A DNA stretch of 64,000 bases from assembly GCF_001444405.1 (NCBI RefSeq), contig NZ_CP013187.1:434001-498000 (forward strand), given 5' to 3'. Both the position numbers and the translations under genes were made by a program. The notes under the pieces are model-generated. The model was not told the origin of the DNA, made no database searches, and worked only from the letters and a program-made list of their open reading frames with translations. Source of the stretch: Pseudoalteromonas phenolica (lineage in GTDB: Bacteria; Pseudomonadota; Gammaproteobacteria; Enterobacterales; Alteromonadaceae). Below, piece by piece: positions 34,018 through 42,807 of this stretch. Numbering within the stretch: the stretch's first letter is position 1; each line of letters starts with the position of its first letter.

Positions 34018-35166
34018 ATGCAAAAACTAATAATTCTAAAACGTTTTCTTTTTAGTTTTTTATTCTTTTTTAAAAAAAAGAAAGAAAACTTAATGATTGT
34101 GTCTTCATACAATAATGAATCATATAACTTTATTTCAAGAATATTTTTTGAATTCATTGTTATATACAAAAAAGAAGTGGATGTTTATTTTATAATTGAC
34201 GATGATGCCAAAAGGACAATGTTAATTAATAAGTTTGGTCCATACTTTTTATCATATAGAAAGACGAGTGACTTAAAAATCATCTATTCAGCTAAATTTT
34301 GGCTGTTTTCTACAAAGTCATTTTGTATGTTTCCAACATCCCTAAAAGGAAGGAAATTTATAAATTTATGGCATGGTGTACCTTTAAAAAGTATTGGAAT
34401 TGAAGATAAGTTTCAAAGCGCTTTCAAACGGCTAATTTACAAATACTATTATTCTATTTTTAATCAATATCTAGCAGTTCAAGCTCCTTGTTTAAGTGAT
34501 GTGTATTCGAAAAGCTTCAATGTTTCACGTAAAAACCACTTAATTACAGGAGTTTTGGTTAGTGAAATGTTTGGTTGCTCTTTAGATGAGGCAACAAATT
34601 TATTTGTAAATGAAAAAGTAAATGGGAAGTTTAACATCCTGTATGCACCCACCTATAGAGATGCTGGAAGCACAAAATATTTTCCATTCAGTGATTTCGA
34701 ACTAGATAAGCTTGTTTCATTACTTAAACATAACAATGCAAAGTTATTTATTAGGCCTCATCATCTTGATAAAGGATTTAAAGATTATATTGACGGTGAA
34801 AATATTGTTTTACTTTCAGCTAATGAAGTCGAGGAGATTTCTTTTTACCTTAATAGATTTGAATTACTAATTACTGATTACTCATCAATAATGTTCGATT
34901 ACGCTATAACTGGTGGGACTGTTATAACTTTTCCATATGATAAAGAAAGCTATACTACTTCTAGAGGGTTAAACTATAACTATGATGAAGTAAGTGTAGG
35001 AAAAGAAGTGCTAGCTTTTGAAGAGTTTATAGATACTTTGAATGGTTTATTTTCAGGCAACCTAAATAATTATCAGATAAAAGAATCATTTTTAGGTAAA
35101 GATTTACTTGATGTTAGTCACCGAAAATCCTGTTCTGAACTTTATAATCAGATAATTTCTTTATGA
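34018..35166 (+). CDS. CDP-glycerol glycerophosphotransferase-like protein (TagF/TagB family)
   Basis: 382 residues of the Glyphos_transf family, which adds glycerol phosphate (or another polyol phosphate) from CDP-glycerol to a lipid- or sugar-linked acceptor. Motifs: FINLWHGVPLKSIGI with the conserved His, NILYAPTYRDAG, FIRPHH and LLITDYSSIMFDYA followed by TFPYDKESY and RGLNYNYDE. The family builds teichoic acids in Gram-positive bacteria; some Gram-negative capsules and O antigens use homologues. It starts 12 bases after wzz and overlaps the next gene by four bases. Confidence 0.88.
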   Translation: MQKLIILKRFLFSFLFFFKKKKENLMIVSSYNNESYNFISRIFFEFIVIYKKEVDVYFIIDDDAKRTMLINKFGPYFLSYRKTSDLKIIYSAKFWLFSTKSFCMFPTSLKGRKFINLWHGVPLKSIGIEDKFQSAFKRLIYKYYYSIFNQYLAVQAPCLSDVYSKSFNVSRKNHLITGVLVSEMFGCSLDEATNLFVNEKVNGKFNILYAPTYRDAGSTKYFPFSDFELDKLVSLLKHNNAKLFIRPHHLDKGFKDYIDGENIVLLSANEVEEISFYLNRFELLITDYSSIMFDYAITGGTVITFPYDKESYTTSRGLNYNYDEVSVGKEVLAFEEFIDTLNGLFSGNLNNYQIKESFLGKDLLDVSHRKSCSELYNQIISL

Positions 35167-36245
35167 AAAAAAAAGTATTAAATATTGCCAATGTGAAGCC
35201 AAATTATTATGTTGGTGGAATGAATGCAATGGTAAATCAACTAAATCAAGGTTTAAAGGATTTAGGCTTTAACTCATATTTACTTTTTTTTAATGGAGAG
35301 TCAACAGATGAGAGCTTCATTAAATTTAATGGCTTATATGAGCTATTTTCTGTTCTTAGGAAAGAAAGGTTTGATGTTGTAATAATACACTCTATCTACC
35401 ATCCGTTATTTCCAATTATTTCTGTGCTTACGAAGCTTGTAGGAAGCAAACTTTTTATACAATCGCATGGTTCACTAACAACAAATGCTTTTTTTAAACC
35501 TTCGATTAAGAAAATATTATACCGACCGTTAATTAAGCTTATGCTTTATCTTAGCGATAAATTCATATTTAGTAATGAGTCAGAATTTCATAACTCAATA
35601 ATTGTTAAAAAAGAACGGGTTGAATATATACCAAACTTAATAGCTTATGAACCAAATGAAGCTATATATAAAAATCATGGTAACAAGTTTGTTTTTCTTG
35701 GAAAGATAGATTTTTATTATAAAGGTATTGAAACCATGCTTCATGCATTTCAGGAAATAAAAAAGCAAGGATATGAATTTCAACTTGATATTTTTGGGTA
35801 CGGTGAAAATAAGAGTTTATCATTGCAAGAGATGAAAACCTCAGAACCTGAGGTAGTAAAAATGCTTTCATTAATAAATGTATTGGAATTAAATGATTTC
35901 GTTACCTTTCATGGTTTGTTAGAACCTTCTAAGAGGAAGATAATGTCTGAAAATTATGATGCATTAGTGTTGTTTTCCAATTCAGAAGCTATGCCTCTAG
36001 TCATATCTGAAGCCTTGGGCGATGGCTTACCTGTAATTGTTAATAAAAAAACGAATATGTCGTCATATGTCGAAACTCATAAATGCGGCCTTGTTGCAGA
36101 TACTAATGCTGAAAGCTCGTTAAGAGAGTTTATTGATCTCAGTGATGAAGATAAAAGAGAAATGAGCAAATCAGCAAAAAAATGCTTTGATGAGTTTCTC
36201 AATATAAAGCACCTTGAGAAGTCACTAAAAGAAATAGAAATTTGA
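35163..36245 (+). CDS. Family 4 glycosyltransferase (system 1)
   Basis: GT-B glycosyltransferase of 360 residues. N-terminal VGGMNAMVNQLNQGL matches the GG loop; the C-terminal GT4 domain has FVFLGKIDFYYKGIETMLHAF and the donor-binding E-x7-E region NSEAMPLVISEALGDGLPVI. ATGA overlap with the previous gene and TTGA with the next indicate one tightly coupled operon. Donor and acceptor cannot be read. Confidence 0.88.
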   Translation: MKKKVLNIANVKPNYYVGGMNAMVNQLNQGLKDLGFNSYLLFFNGESTDESFIKFNGLYELFSVLRKERFDVVIIHSIYHPLFPIISVLTKLVGSKLFIQSHGSLTTNAFFKPSIKKILYRPLIKLMLYLSDKFIFSNESEFHNSIIVKKERVEYIPNLIAYEPNEAIYKNHGNKFVFLGKIDFYYKGIETMLHAFQEIKKQGYEFQLDIFGYGENKSLSLQEMKTSEPEVVKMLSLINVLELNDFVTFHGLLEPSKRKIMSENYDALVLFSNSEAMPLVISEALGDGLPVIVNKKTNMSSYVETHKCGLVADTNAESSLREFIDLSDEDKREMSKSAKKCFDEFLNIKHLEKSLKEIEI

Positions 36246-37408
36246 AACTTATAATAGATTTTGTATCTTTATTGATTAATAGAGGCTTGGACTCTGTTAT
36301 CGTTCTTATGCTTGTACCTGCGTTTATTTCTTCATACGGGGTAGAAAATTACGGTTTATTCTCCTTAGGTTTAAGCATTATTGCTTTTTTAATTATTTTA
36401 ATTAGATTTGGCTTTGAGACTAGCATACTGAGATCCTCTTCTTCTGGGTTACCTCAGGTAATAGAGCAAGTATTAACTGCGAAGGTGACAATTCTGTTTT
36501 TTACTTGCCCATTATTTTTGGCCTATTGTTATTTTTTCTGGCCCGATAGAAGTGCAGCTATCATTATTTCCTTGTACTTAATAGTGCTATTTGAGGTGTT
36601 TTCTTTATCACATGCGTTTATTGTATTGAAAAAGGCTCATATTCTGACTTTATTAGGTGTTGTAAAATTTGTTCTACTGCTTGTTCTTTGTGCTTTTCTA
36701 ATCGACCATTTAACGGTACAGCTTTTCACACTTTTTTATGCTTTATCACTTGCAGCAGTAAATGTTATTCAGTATTTGGTACTTTCAAAAATTGTGAGCT
36801 TTTCTTTTCATTATGAATGGAATACTGCACTTTCGGCTATTAAATCTTCAAAACACTATTTCGGTAGTAAAGCAGCCTCTCTTTTAACTGATAAGTTATT
36901 TTTGATAGTGTGTGGCTTTTTACTTACGCCGGCACTTTTTGCAAAATTAGATGTTGCCTTAAAGGTTTTTTCATTCGCAATAATGGGGCCTATGATCCTG
37001 ACGGGTATACTACTGTCACGGATTTCTAATGGGGTTCAAAAAAAAAGGTATATAATATATTTATTAGTCCCAATTTTTTTGAGTGCATCTATTGTTTTGG
37101 CTACTTACTTCTTCAGAGTAGAAATATCTGCATTTTTTAAAATAGAGTTAGTGGAAGAGATCAGTGTAGTTCTTTTTTTAGTGATAGTTACTGTTGTTTC
37201 ACTTGTCATTGGGGAGCTGATATTAATCCATCGAGGTAAAGCAAAATCTAACAGTATTTCTTCTCAAATATCACTATTACTACTCTTGCTTGTTAGTTTA
37301 TTCATTTACTTCTTCAACGTAGAGTTGAATGTTGTGGATTTGTTATGGCTGTTGACTGGCATTAAGTCATTTGAAGTGATTTTAAAGGCAAAGTATGCTG
37401 CTTCTTAG
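36242..37408 (+). CDS. wzx: Wzx-type polysaccharide flippase (system 1)
   Basis: 388 residues, highly hydrophobic with about eleven or twelve membrane segments; the N-terminus (SLLINRGLDSVIVLMLVPAF, SSYGVENYGLFSLGLSI) is typical of MATE/Wzx-like flippases that move lipid-linked repeat units across the inner membrane. A TTG start overlaps the stop of the glycosyltransferase gene. The gene is very AT-rich and overlaps the next by 14 bases. Confidence 0.82.
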   Translation: MKLIIDFVSLLINRGLDSVIVLMLVPAFISSYGVENYGLFSLGLSIIAFLIILIRFGFETSILRSSSSGLPQVIEQVLTAKVTILFFTCPLFLAYCYFFWPDRSAAIIISLYLIVLFEVFSLSHAFIVLKKAHILTLLGVVKFVLLLVLCAFLIDHLTVQLFTLFYALSLAAVNVIQYLVLSKIVSFSFHYEWNTALSAIKSSKHYFGSKAASLLTDKLFLIVCGFLLTPALFAKLDVALKVFSFAIMGPMILTGILLSRISNGVQKKRYIIYLLVPIFLSASIVLATYFFRVEISAFFKIELVEEISVVLFLVIVTVVSLVIGELILIHRGKAKSNSISSQISLLLLLLVSLFIYFFNVELNVVDLLWLLTGIKSFEVILKAKYAAS

Positions 37409-38759
37409 AAACATATTTATTGATGGGTTGTTAGTTTTAGCTTCGCTCTTTTTATACTATTTCTTTGCAATTAATATTTTTGTTGATTTAGAAATTAGTT
37501 TTATCTTGCTAACGGTTGTTTACTGTCGTTGCTTGATAGTTGCACTCAGTCTTGGTAGTACTGCAAGCCTATACTTTTTGTTTTTAGGTTGCTTCTTTAT
37601 ATTTATTCTAGGCGGTAGATACTTTGGCTTTTCTGATATAAATCTAGCCTATACAGTCGCAGGACTAAATTTAATTAGTGATGAACTTATTAGCAAATCT
37701 TTTATTTTTTATTCATTAGTGTTAAGTCTTATAAATTTTTCTTATGTTTCGTCTTTTGAAAAGGGGCGAACTGCTAAGCAATGCGCACCAAGATTAGGGT
37801 TTGATAAACTATCTTTCGATATAGGTCGGATTTGTTTTTTTATTTTCGCTCCAGGTACGTTTATTAAGTTTTATCTTGAATTCAAATTCATTAGTGAGTT
37901 TGGATATTATGCCTATTATTCTGAGGGAGTGAATGCGCCGTTTTGGGTAGATGTTTCTAGATATTTGTTTGTAATTTCATTTGCTATTTTGGTTTCAGCT
38001 AATGCGCAATGGCAGCGTGTCAGAATTTATTTCTCTCTATTTCTTATATTTGCTATAGCATTTTTGTTGCTTGGCGTCAGAAGCTCTTTTGTATTGTATA
38101 CGTCAGTTCTATATTTTGTTTATTACAATTGTTATCCAAATCGTCCTCCTAAGATTTCAACGTTGTTTTTTGTCTTTATTCTTATGATTTCACTCTTGCT
38201 TTTTGTTCAATTTTATAGGCAAGGGTGGCATTTTGAATTGTCTGATAATAACTTACTATCTTATTTCTTCATATCGCAAAGCAATAGCTTTTATATGTTA
38301 CCTTTTACTATGGAAAACCTAGATAAATTCACCTCAGATTTTAGTGTTTTTTCTCCTATATCTCCTGAGGCCGCCATTTATAGATCTCAGAATGTAGAAA
38401 GGTTAAATGAGTTGGGATTACTTGGAGATGTTATAAGTTACCATGTACTTGGTGATAAGCTATTTAGTCAGGGGAAAGGATTAGGAGGCAACTTTGTAGC
38501 TGAACTCTATCAGTCAGGTATAATTGTTACGTTGATCATGTGTGTCTTTATTGGAAGAGTTATAGCTGTATTCCAGAGAGACATTCTCTACAATCGTTAT
38601 TTTTTATTGGTTAGCTTGATAGTTATAAGTAACGTAGCTTATATGTCTAGAAGTTCACTTTTTAGGAATTTTTCTTTGCTAGCAATATTAACAATTGTGT
38701 TCATAGTTTTATCAATCTTTAAGTACGCGATAAAAAAATCTAAAAGTAAGTTTAAATAG
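37395..38759 (+). CDS. wzy: Wzy-type oligosaccharide repeat unit polymerase (system 1)
   Basis: 454 residues with about eleven membrane segments and a large periplasmic loop between about 290 and 365 (LPFTMENLDKFTSDFSVFSP... ), the usual Wzy topology. Sequence is poorly conserved, as is normal for Wzy. It is the last gene of system 1, following the flippase, so polymerase is by far the best guess. It is convergent with the GT2 gene at 38830. Confidence 0.78.
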   Translation: MLLLRNIFIDGLLVLASLFLYYFFAINIFVDLEISFILLTVVYCRCLIVALSLGSTASLYFLFLGCFFIFILGGRYFGFSDINLAYTVAGLNLISDELISKSFIFYSLVLSLINFSYVSSFEKGRTAKQCAPRLGFDKLSFDIGRICFFIFAPGTFIKFYLEFKFISEFGYYAYYSEGVNAPFWVDVSRYLFVISFAILVSANAQWQRVRIYFSLFLIFAIAFLLLGVRSSFVLYTSVLYFVYYNCYPNRPPKISTLFFVFILMISLLLFVQFYRQGWHFELSDNNLLSYFFISQSNSFYMLPFTMENLDKFTSDFSVFSPISPEAAIYRSQNVERLNELGLLGDVISYHVLGDKLFSQGKGLGGNFVAELYQSGIIVTLIMCVFIGRVIAVFQRDILYNRYFLLVSLIVISNVAYMSRSSLFRNFSLLAILTIVFIVLSIFKYAIKKSKSKFK

Positions 38760-38786
38760 CTTTTATAGATTGAGCTACTCAAAAGA

Positions 38787-38804
38787 GCCACAGGAAAAAG
38801 TGGC
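38787..38804 (-). terminator. Weak possible terminator between convergent genes
   Basis: Stem GCCAC/GTGGC around an eight-base loop in the 70-base gap between wzy and the reverse-strand GT2 gene. On the reverse strand it lies downstream of the GT2 stop and is followed by TCTTTT. Short stem, so low confidence. Confidence 0.35.
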
Positions 38805-38829
38805 CATTTAGGGACGTATTATAAAATAA

Positions 38830-39639
38830 CTATTTTCTTTGTGTTTTATATACAAGCTTTAATGCTTGTTTTGGAAGGAGTCGTGAGCCGCTTCTCAGAA
38901 TGAAGCGAGAAAGAATTATTGGGTTTTTAGTTAAACCTAATTTATAAATGCTTTTCATTAGCTTAAGCTCACTTTTGGCATAAACTATTCCTCTTCGTCT
39001 TTCAAGCATTCCATTACCAGTGCGAGCTTTAACTAAAACTTTGTTCAAGTTTTTTATCTTTAAACCATTAGCTAAAACCCTTAGCCATAAGTAATAGTCT
39101 TCCATAAACATCAGATGCTTATAGCCGCCAGCAGCAATAATTTTACTTTTTAAAAAAATACAAGCCATATGATTGATCGGATTGCGTTTAAGGCTTTGTA
39201 CTTTTAAATTTTGAACTGGAACCTTTCTAATGTTGCTAGGAGATGTTGGGCAGTGGTGAAACTCTTCAATATGGCCACTTGATACTGCTACATCAGGGTT
39301 GCTTTGCATAAACTCCACTTGTTCATAAAATCTATGTGGAAGGTTAATATCGTCAGTATCTACACGAATAACAAGTTCATGCGAACAAGACTCTAGTCCA
39401 ATATTTAGAGCTTTACCTAATCCAACGTTTTCTTTAAGAATCACTTCTTTTAACGGCAGTTGTACTTTCCAGCGATTTAGCACTTTGTAAAGTTCACCAG
39501 TCAGAGGTCCATCATGCACTATGACAACTTCAGAAGGCAAAAGGGTTTGATTTGAAATGCTTTCAAGGCAAGCATTTAGAAAGTCAGGCTGTTCTTTGTA
39601 ATATAAAGAACAAAGAACAGAAAAATCTGGAGTGTGCAT
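38830..39639 (-). CDS. Family 2 glycosyltransferase (AmsE-like)
   Basis: GT-A glycosyltransferase, 269 residues, cytoplasmic. FSVLCSLYYKEQPDFLNACLESI begins the nucleotide-binding fold, with VIVHDG and the metal-binding RVDTDDINLPHR (DxD). The MEDYYLWLRVLANG motif is the typical ED-Y acceptor motif of AmsE/WcaA-type enzymes. It lies two bases downstream of the initiating transferase on the reverse strand, so it probably adds the second sugar to that enzyme's product. Confidence 0.9.
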   Translation of the reverse strand: MHTPDFSVLCSLYYKEQPDFLNACLESISNQTLLPSEVVIVHDGPLTGELYKVLNRWKVQLPLKEVILKENVGLGKALNIGLESCSHELVIRVDTDDINLPHRFYEQVEFMQSNPDVAVSSGHIEEFHHCPTSPSNIRKVPVQNLKVQSLKRNPINHMACIFLKSKIIAAGGYKHLMFMEDYYLWLRVLANGLKIKNLNKVLVKARTGNGMLERRRGIVYAKSELKLMKSIYKLGLTKNPIILSRFILRSGSRLLPKQALKLVYKTQRK

Positions 39640-39641
39640 AA

Positions 39642-40712
39642 CTATTGACCTTTACCAAATAATACAGTTTTTATAGTAAGGAAGAGTATTTTTAGATCTG
39701 TCATGAGAGTTTGGTGCTTAATATAGTAAATGTCGAACTTATGCTTCCAAACCGCATCGTTAATTGATGCGCCATAAGGATATTTTACCTGTGCTAAACC
39801 TGTAATCCCTGGCTTAACAGCGTGTCTAAAGCGGTAAAATGGAATTTCTTTTTCAAGTTGAACAATGAAATGTTCTCGTTCAGGACGAGGGCCTACCATT
39901 GACATTTCATTTTTTAAAACATTAATTAATTGCGGTAACTCATCAATACGAGTTTTACGAATGAATTTTCCGACTTTTGTCACTCTACAATCATTGCTAG
40001 ATGCCCATTGGGCTCCTTGCTTTTCTGCATCATTTCTCATAGAGCGGAATTTAATAACTTTGAATTCTTTATTATATAGACCTGTTCTACGTTGTTTGTA
40101 GAAAATGGGACCCGCTGATTCGAGTTTAATAAATATGGCTGTAACTAAGCCAACAGGTATGGCGACTAGAGAGAGTAAAAAAACAAACATCAGGTCAATT
40201 ACCCTTTTAAAGAAAAGGTTTCTTTTGCTTGAAAGTATAGAAAATGCCTTCTGATGTAAAAAATAACCGCTATGCAACAGCTCAACTTCTGTATAACCTA
40301 AGTTTCGATCTAAAAAACTTACAAGAGGTTCAACTTTTGCGCCGAACTCAGTGGCTTCGATCAAAAAGTTTTTTTGTTTTTGAGACAAGTGCTCACTCTT
40401 AAAATGGCAAATCTTAAGGTTTTTAAATTTACGCGCCGAAAAATCATTAATGTGAAAATTTAAGTTTTTGTGCTTCTTTAGTACCTGAATAATAAGAGGG
40501 GTGAATTCTTCAGGGCAAAAAACATATAACGAATCGCTTTTTTGAGAAAGAGGCCTTACTTTATGAGTTTGATCTATGTTAATGTTATTTCCATTATCAT
40601 TATCAGCATCAATTGATGTACCCCTTAAAGCATGTTGGTCATTGTTTTTGAGTAGTTTAGGATCAACTCCATTACTAACTTGACTAGACTCTTTACTCAG
40701 ACTATATGACAT
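39642..40712 (-). CDS. Undecaprenyl-phosphate sugar phosphotransferase (PHPT, WcaJ/EpsB-like)
   Basis: Initiating enzyme that transfers a sugar-1-phosphate to undecaprenyl phosphate. 356 residues: a 170-residue soluble N-terminal part without the four membrane segments of WbaP/WcaJ, one hydrophobic hairpin (about 180-200, LMFVFLLSLVAIPVGLVTAI) and the catalytic domain with FYKQRRTGLYNKEFKVIKFR, KTRIDELPQLINV, MVGPRPEREHF and RHAVKPGITGLAQV. The donor sugar is unknown. Transcribed opposite to both flanking systems; which of them it serves is unclear. Confidence 0.9.
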   Translation of the reverse strand: MSYSLSKESSQVSNGVDPKLLKNNDQHALRGTSIDADNDNGNNINIDQTHKVRPLSQKSDSLYVFCPEEFTPLIIQVLKKHKNLNFHINDFSARKFKNLKICHFKSEHLSQKQKNFLIEATEFGAKVEPLVSFLDRNLGYTEVELLHSGYFLHQKAFSILSSKRNLFFKRVIDLMFVFLLSLVAIPVGLVTAIFIKLESAGPIFYKQRRTGLYNKEFKVIKFRSMRNDAEKQGAQWASSNDCRVTKVGKFIRKTRIDELPQLINVLKNEMSMVGPRPEREHFIVQLEKEIPFYRFRHAVKPGITGLAQVKYPYGASINDAVWKHKFDIYYIKHQTLMTDLKILFLTIKTVLFGKGQ

Positions 40713-41220
40713 AATATTTTTGCTTCTCTTACCTAATTAACAAAAACTAATCGACGGACTAGTCATAATACATTATTTTTGCACTTAAAAAAACTGTAAC
40801 AAAGTTATAGTATTAAGGGATTTTGTTTTAATTTGTAAACTGAGTGCTTCTGGTAGGAGAAGTATTTTTCAAGCGAAAGTGTTCTGCTCTATATATAAAG
40901 CCAATAAATTAGACTATTCCAAATATTCAATTTGTTGTTAGTAGAAAATGTTATTTCTTTTAACAGTTCAGGCCGTTTTATCTGCTTTGAAAAATAAGAA
41001 TGAAATTAATGTATTAAGTGAAAGTGGCTAATAACTTATTGAAGGTCGTGAAATAGTAAAATGATAGTTGTTCTTTTGTTTTCCTAGGTTTTTTAGTGAT
41101 TTCATATCTAGAAAGTATACAAAAAAATTCACACGACGATTACTTGCTAACAAAATCTACAAATGGTTTAATTACCCAGCTCTACATAAAGGCTTTAGAC
41201 AAAGCTAACAAGAATGATTT
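40713..41220. other. AT-rich intergenic region between divergent polysaccharide operons
   Basis: About 510 bases upstream of both the reverse-strand initiating transferase and the forward wza operon, so promoters for both must lie here. I see no convincing ORF, no ops/JUMPstart element and no confident -35/-10 pair. A small hairpin CTTCT/AGAAG lies near 40848-40862. Confidence 0.5.
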
Positions 41221-41232
41221 TAGGAAGAACAA

Positions 41233-42345
41233 ATGGCGCAAAGCTATAAAACTTTCATTGCTTCAGCATGTTTTCTGGCAATGAGTGGCTGTACAATTAT
41301 ACCAGGCGGCCATTTTGAAGGACTAAAGCAAGGTGAAGAAACTGAAAACCTTGAAAGGGAGTTAGAAAAAGTCAATATCCAACTCATAGATTCAGCCCTT
41401 ATCAAGCAGCAAAAAAACGTCTCTCAAACAAGAACATCTATCTCGACTGCTGGCCTTGATCTTTCTAATTATGAATACAAACTCGGTGTTGGCGATGTGT
41501 TAACCATTGGCGTTTGGGATCATCCTGAGCTGACAATTCCAGCTGCAGTTCAGCGTACAGCTGAGTTCGATGGTTTTCGTGTTCAGGCTGATGGTACCAT
41601 CACCTATGCTTACGCTCCCAACGTACCTGCAGCAGGAAAAACAGTTGCAGAAGTAAGAGAGGAGCTGGTTAAACGCTTAAGTCGCGTGATTGAAGATCCA
41701 CAAATCGACGTAAAAGTAGTCGGCTTTAGAAGCCAAAAAGCGTACGTAACTGGTGAAGTGAAAAAGCCAGGTGTTTACCCGGTCACTGAAACGCCATTGA
41801 CCTTAATTGATGCTTTAAATCAAGCCGGTGGTTTAAACGAGCGGGCTGACTGGAAAGTAGTCACTTTTACACGTGGTAACGAGAGCGAAGTAATTCGTTT
41901 AGATGATTTTTATTCCAAAGGTGACATTTCGCAAAACCGCTTGTTACAGCATGGTGACATTGTTCATGTAACACGTAACGACCAAAGAAATGTGTATGTA
42001 CTAGGTGATGTAAAGCGTGCTGGTAAGGTTGAAGTTAATCGTTATGGCTTGAATCTAGCTGAAGCGCTTAGTGAAGTGGGTGGTATTGAAGAACGTTCGG
42101 CAGATGCTAACGGTATTTTTGTGCTTCGAAAACGTGACCTCGAAAAAGATGGGGTTATCGCTGACGTATATCAACTTCACGCAAAAAATGTTGCTGCGTT
42201 AGTATTGGCAGAGCAATTCGAATTAGATCCACAAGATATTGTTTATGTCACAAGCGCGCCATTAGCTCGTTGGAACAAAGTTATTAGTCTATTGTTACCT
42301 GCGCTAACGACCGTTGATAGATTACAAGATATAGATAACCAGTAG
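41233..42345 (+). CDS. wza: Outer membrane polysaccharide export lipoprotein Wza
   Basis: 370 residues, the size of E. coli Wza (379). A lipoprotein signal peptide ends with the lipobox AMSGC at Cys20. The Poly_export domain begins near 80 (YKLGVGDVLTIGVWDHPEL), followed by two SLBB domains (AYVTGEVKKPGVYPVTETPL and VYVLGDVKRAGKVEVNR) and a C-terminal amphipathic helix (WNKVISLLLPALTTVDRL) forming the outer-membrane barrel. AGGAAG precedes the ATG. First gene of the system 2 operon (wza-wzb-wzc). Confidence 0.95.
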   Translation: MAQSYKTFIASACFLAMSGCTIIPGGHFEGLKQGEETENLERELEKVNIQLIDSALIKQQKNVSQTRTSISTAGLDLSNYEYKLGVGDVLTIGVWDHPELTIPAAVQRTAEFDGFRVQADGTITYAYAPNVPAAGKTVAEVREELVKRLSRVIEDPQIDVKVVGFRSQKAYVTGEVKKPGVYPVTETPLTLIDALNQAGGLNERADWKVVTFTRGNESEVIRLDDFYSKGDISQNRLLQHGDIVHVTRNDQRNVYVLGDVKRAGKVEVNRYGLNLAEALSEVGGIEERSADANGIFVLRKRDLEKDGVIADVYQLHAKNVAALVLAEQFELDPQDIVYVTSAPLARWNKVISLLLPALTTVDRLQDIDNQ

Positions 42346-42358
42346 TAGGCAAGCCGGT

Positions 42359-42793
42359 ATGTTCGATAGTGTTTTAATGGTATGTGCAGGTAATATTTGC
42401 CGAAGTCCTACCGCTGAATATGTTTTAAAAAGCAAGTTAGCGGGCAAAAATGTCAAAGTTAGCTCTGCAGGGTTAACTGCGCTTGAAGGCAAGTCAGCAG
42501 ATAGCTTTGCACGAGAGTTAGCGTTGCAATATGGCGTTGATATGTCAGAGCACAAAGGCCAGCAAATTAGCACCAGTCTTGTGACTCATAACAGTGTAAT
42601 CTTGGTCATGGAGAAGCGTCACCTAGAAGACTTATGTACCCGTTACCCTCAAGCGCGCGGTAAAACATTCCTACTTGGTAAATGGTTAGGCGACAAAGAA
42701 GTACCAGACCCTTATCGACAAAGCCGTGAAGCCTTTGAACATGTCTACGAATTAATCGATAGCGCGTGCAGCGCTTGGCAGAAGTATTTATAA
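42359..42793 (+). CDS. wzb: Low-molecular-weight protein-tyrosine phosphatase Wzb
   Basis: 144 residues. The active-site P-loop is VCAGNICRSPTAEYVL (CX5R-S) and the general-acid Asp is in VPDPYRQS. It dephosphorylates the tyrosine cluster of Wzc, cycling the kinase during capsule or exopolysaccharide assembly. It lies 13 bases after wza and just before wzc. Confidence 0.96.
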   Translation: MFDSVLMVCAGNICRSPTAEYVLKSKLAGKNVKVSSAGLTALEGKSADSFARELALQYGVDMSEHKGQQISTSLVTHNSVILVMEKRHLEDLCTRYPQARGKTFLLGKWLGDKEVPDPYRQSREAFEHVYELIDSACSAWQKYL

Positions 42794-42807
42794 GGATGAA
42801 AGAGTCA

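Noticed and set aside
37611..37618. A second GGCGGTAG ops-like core
   Set aside because: It lies inside the wzy coding sequence, far from any operon start, and the following bases do not match the ops consensus.
41096..41284. 62-codon forward frame just before wza
   Set aside because: It overlaps the wza start in another frame, has a poor GTG start, no ribosome binding site and no recognisable family.
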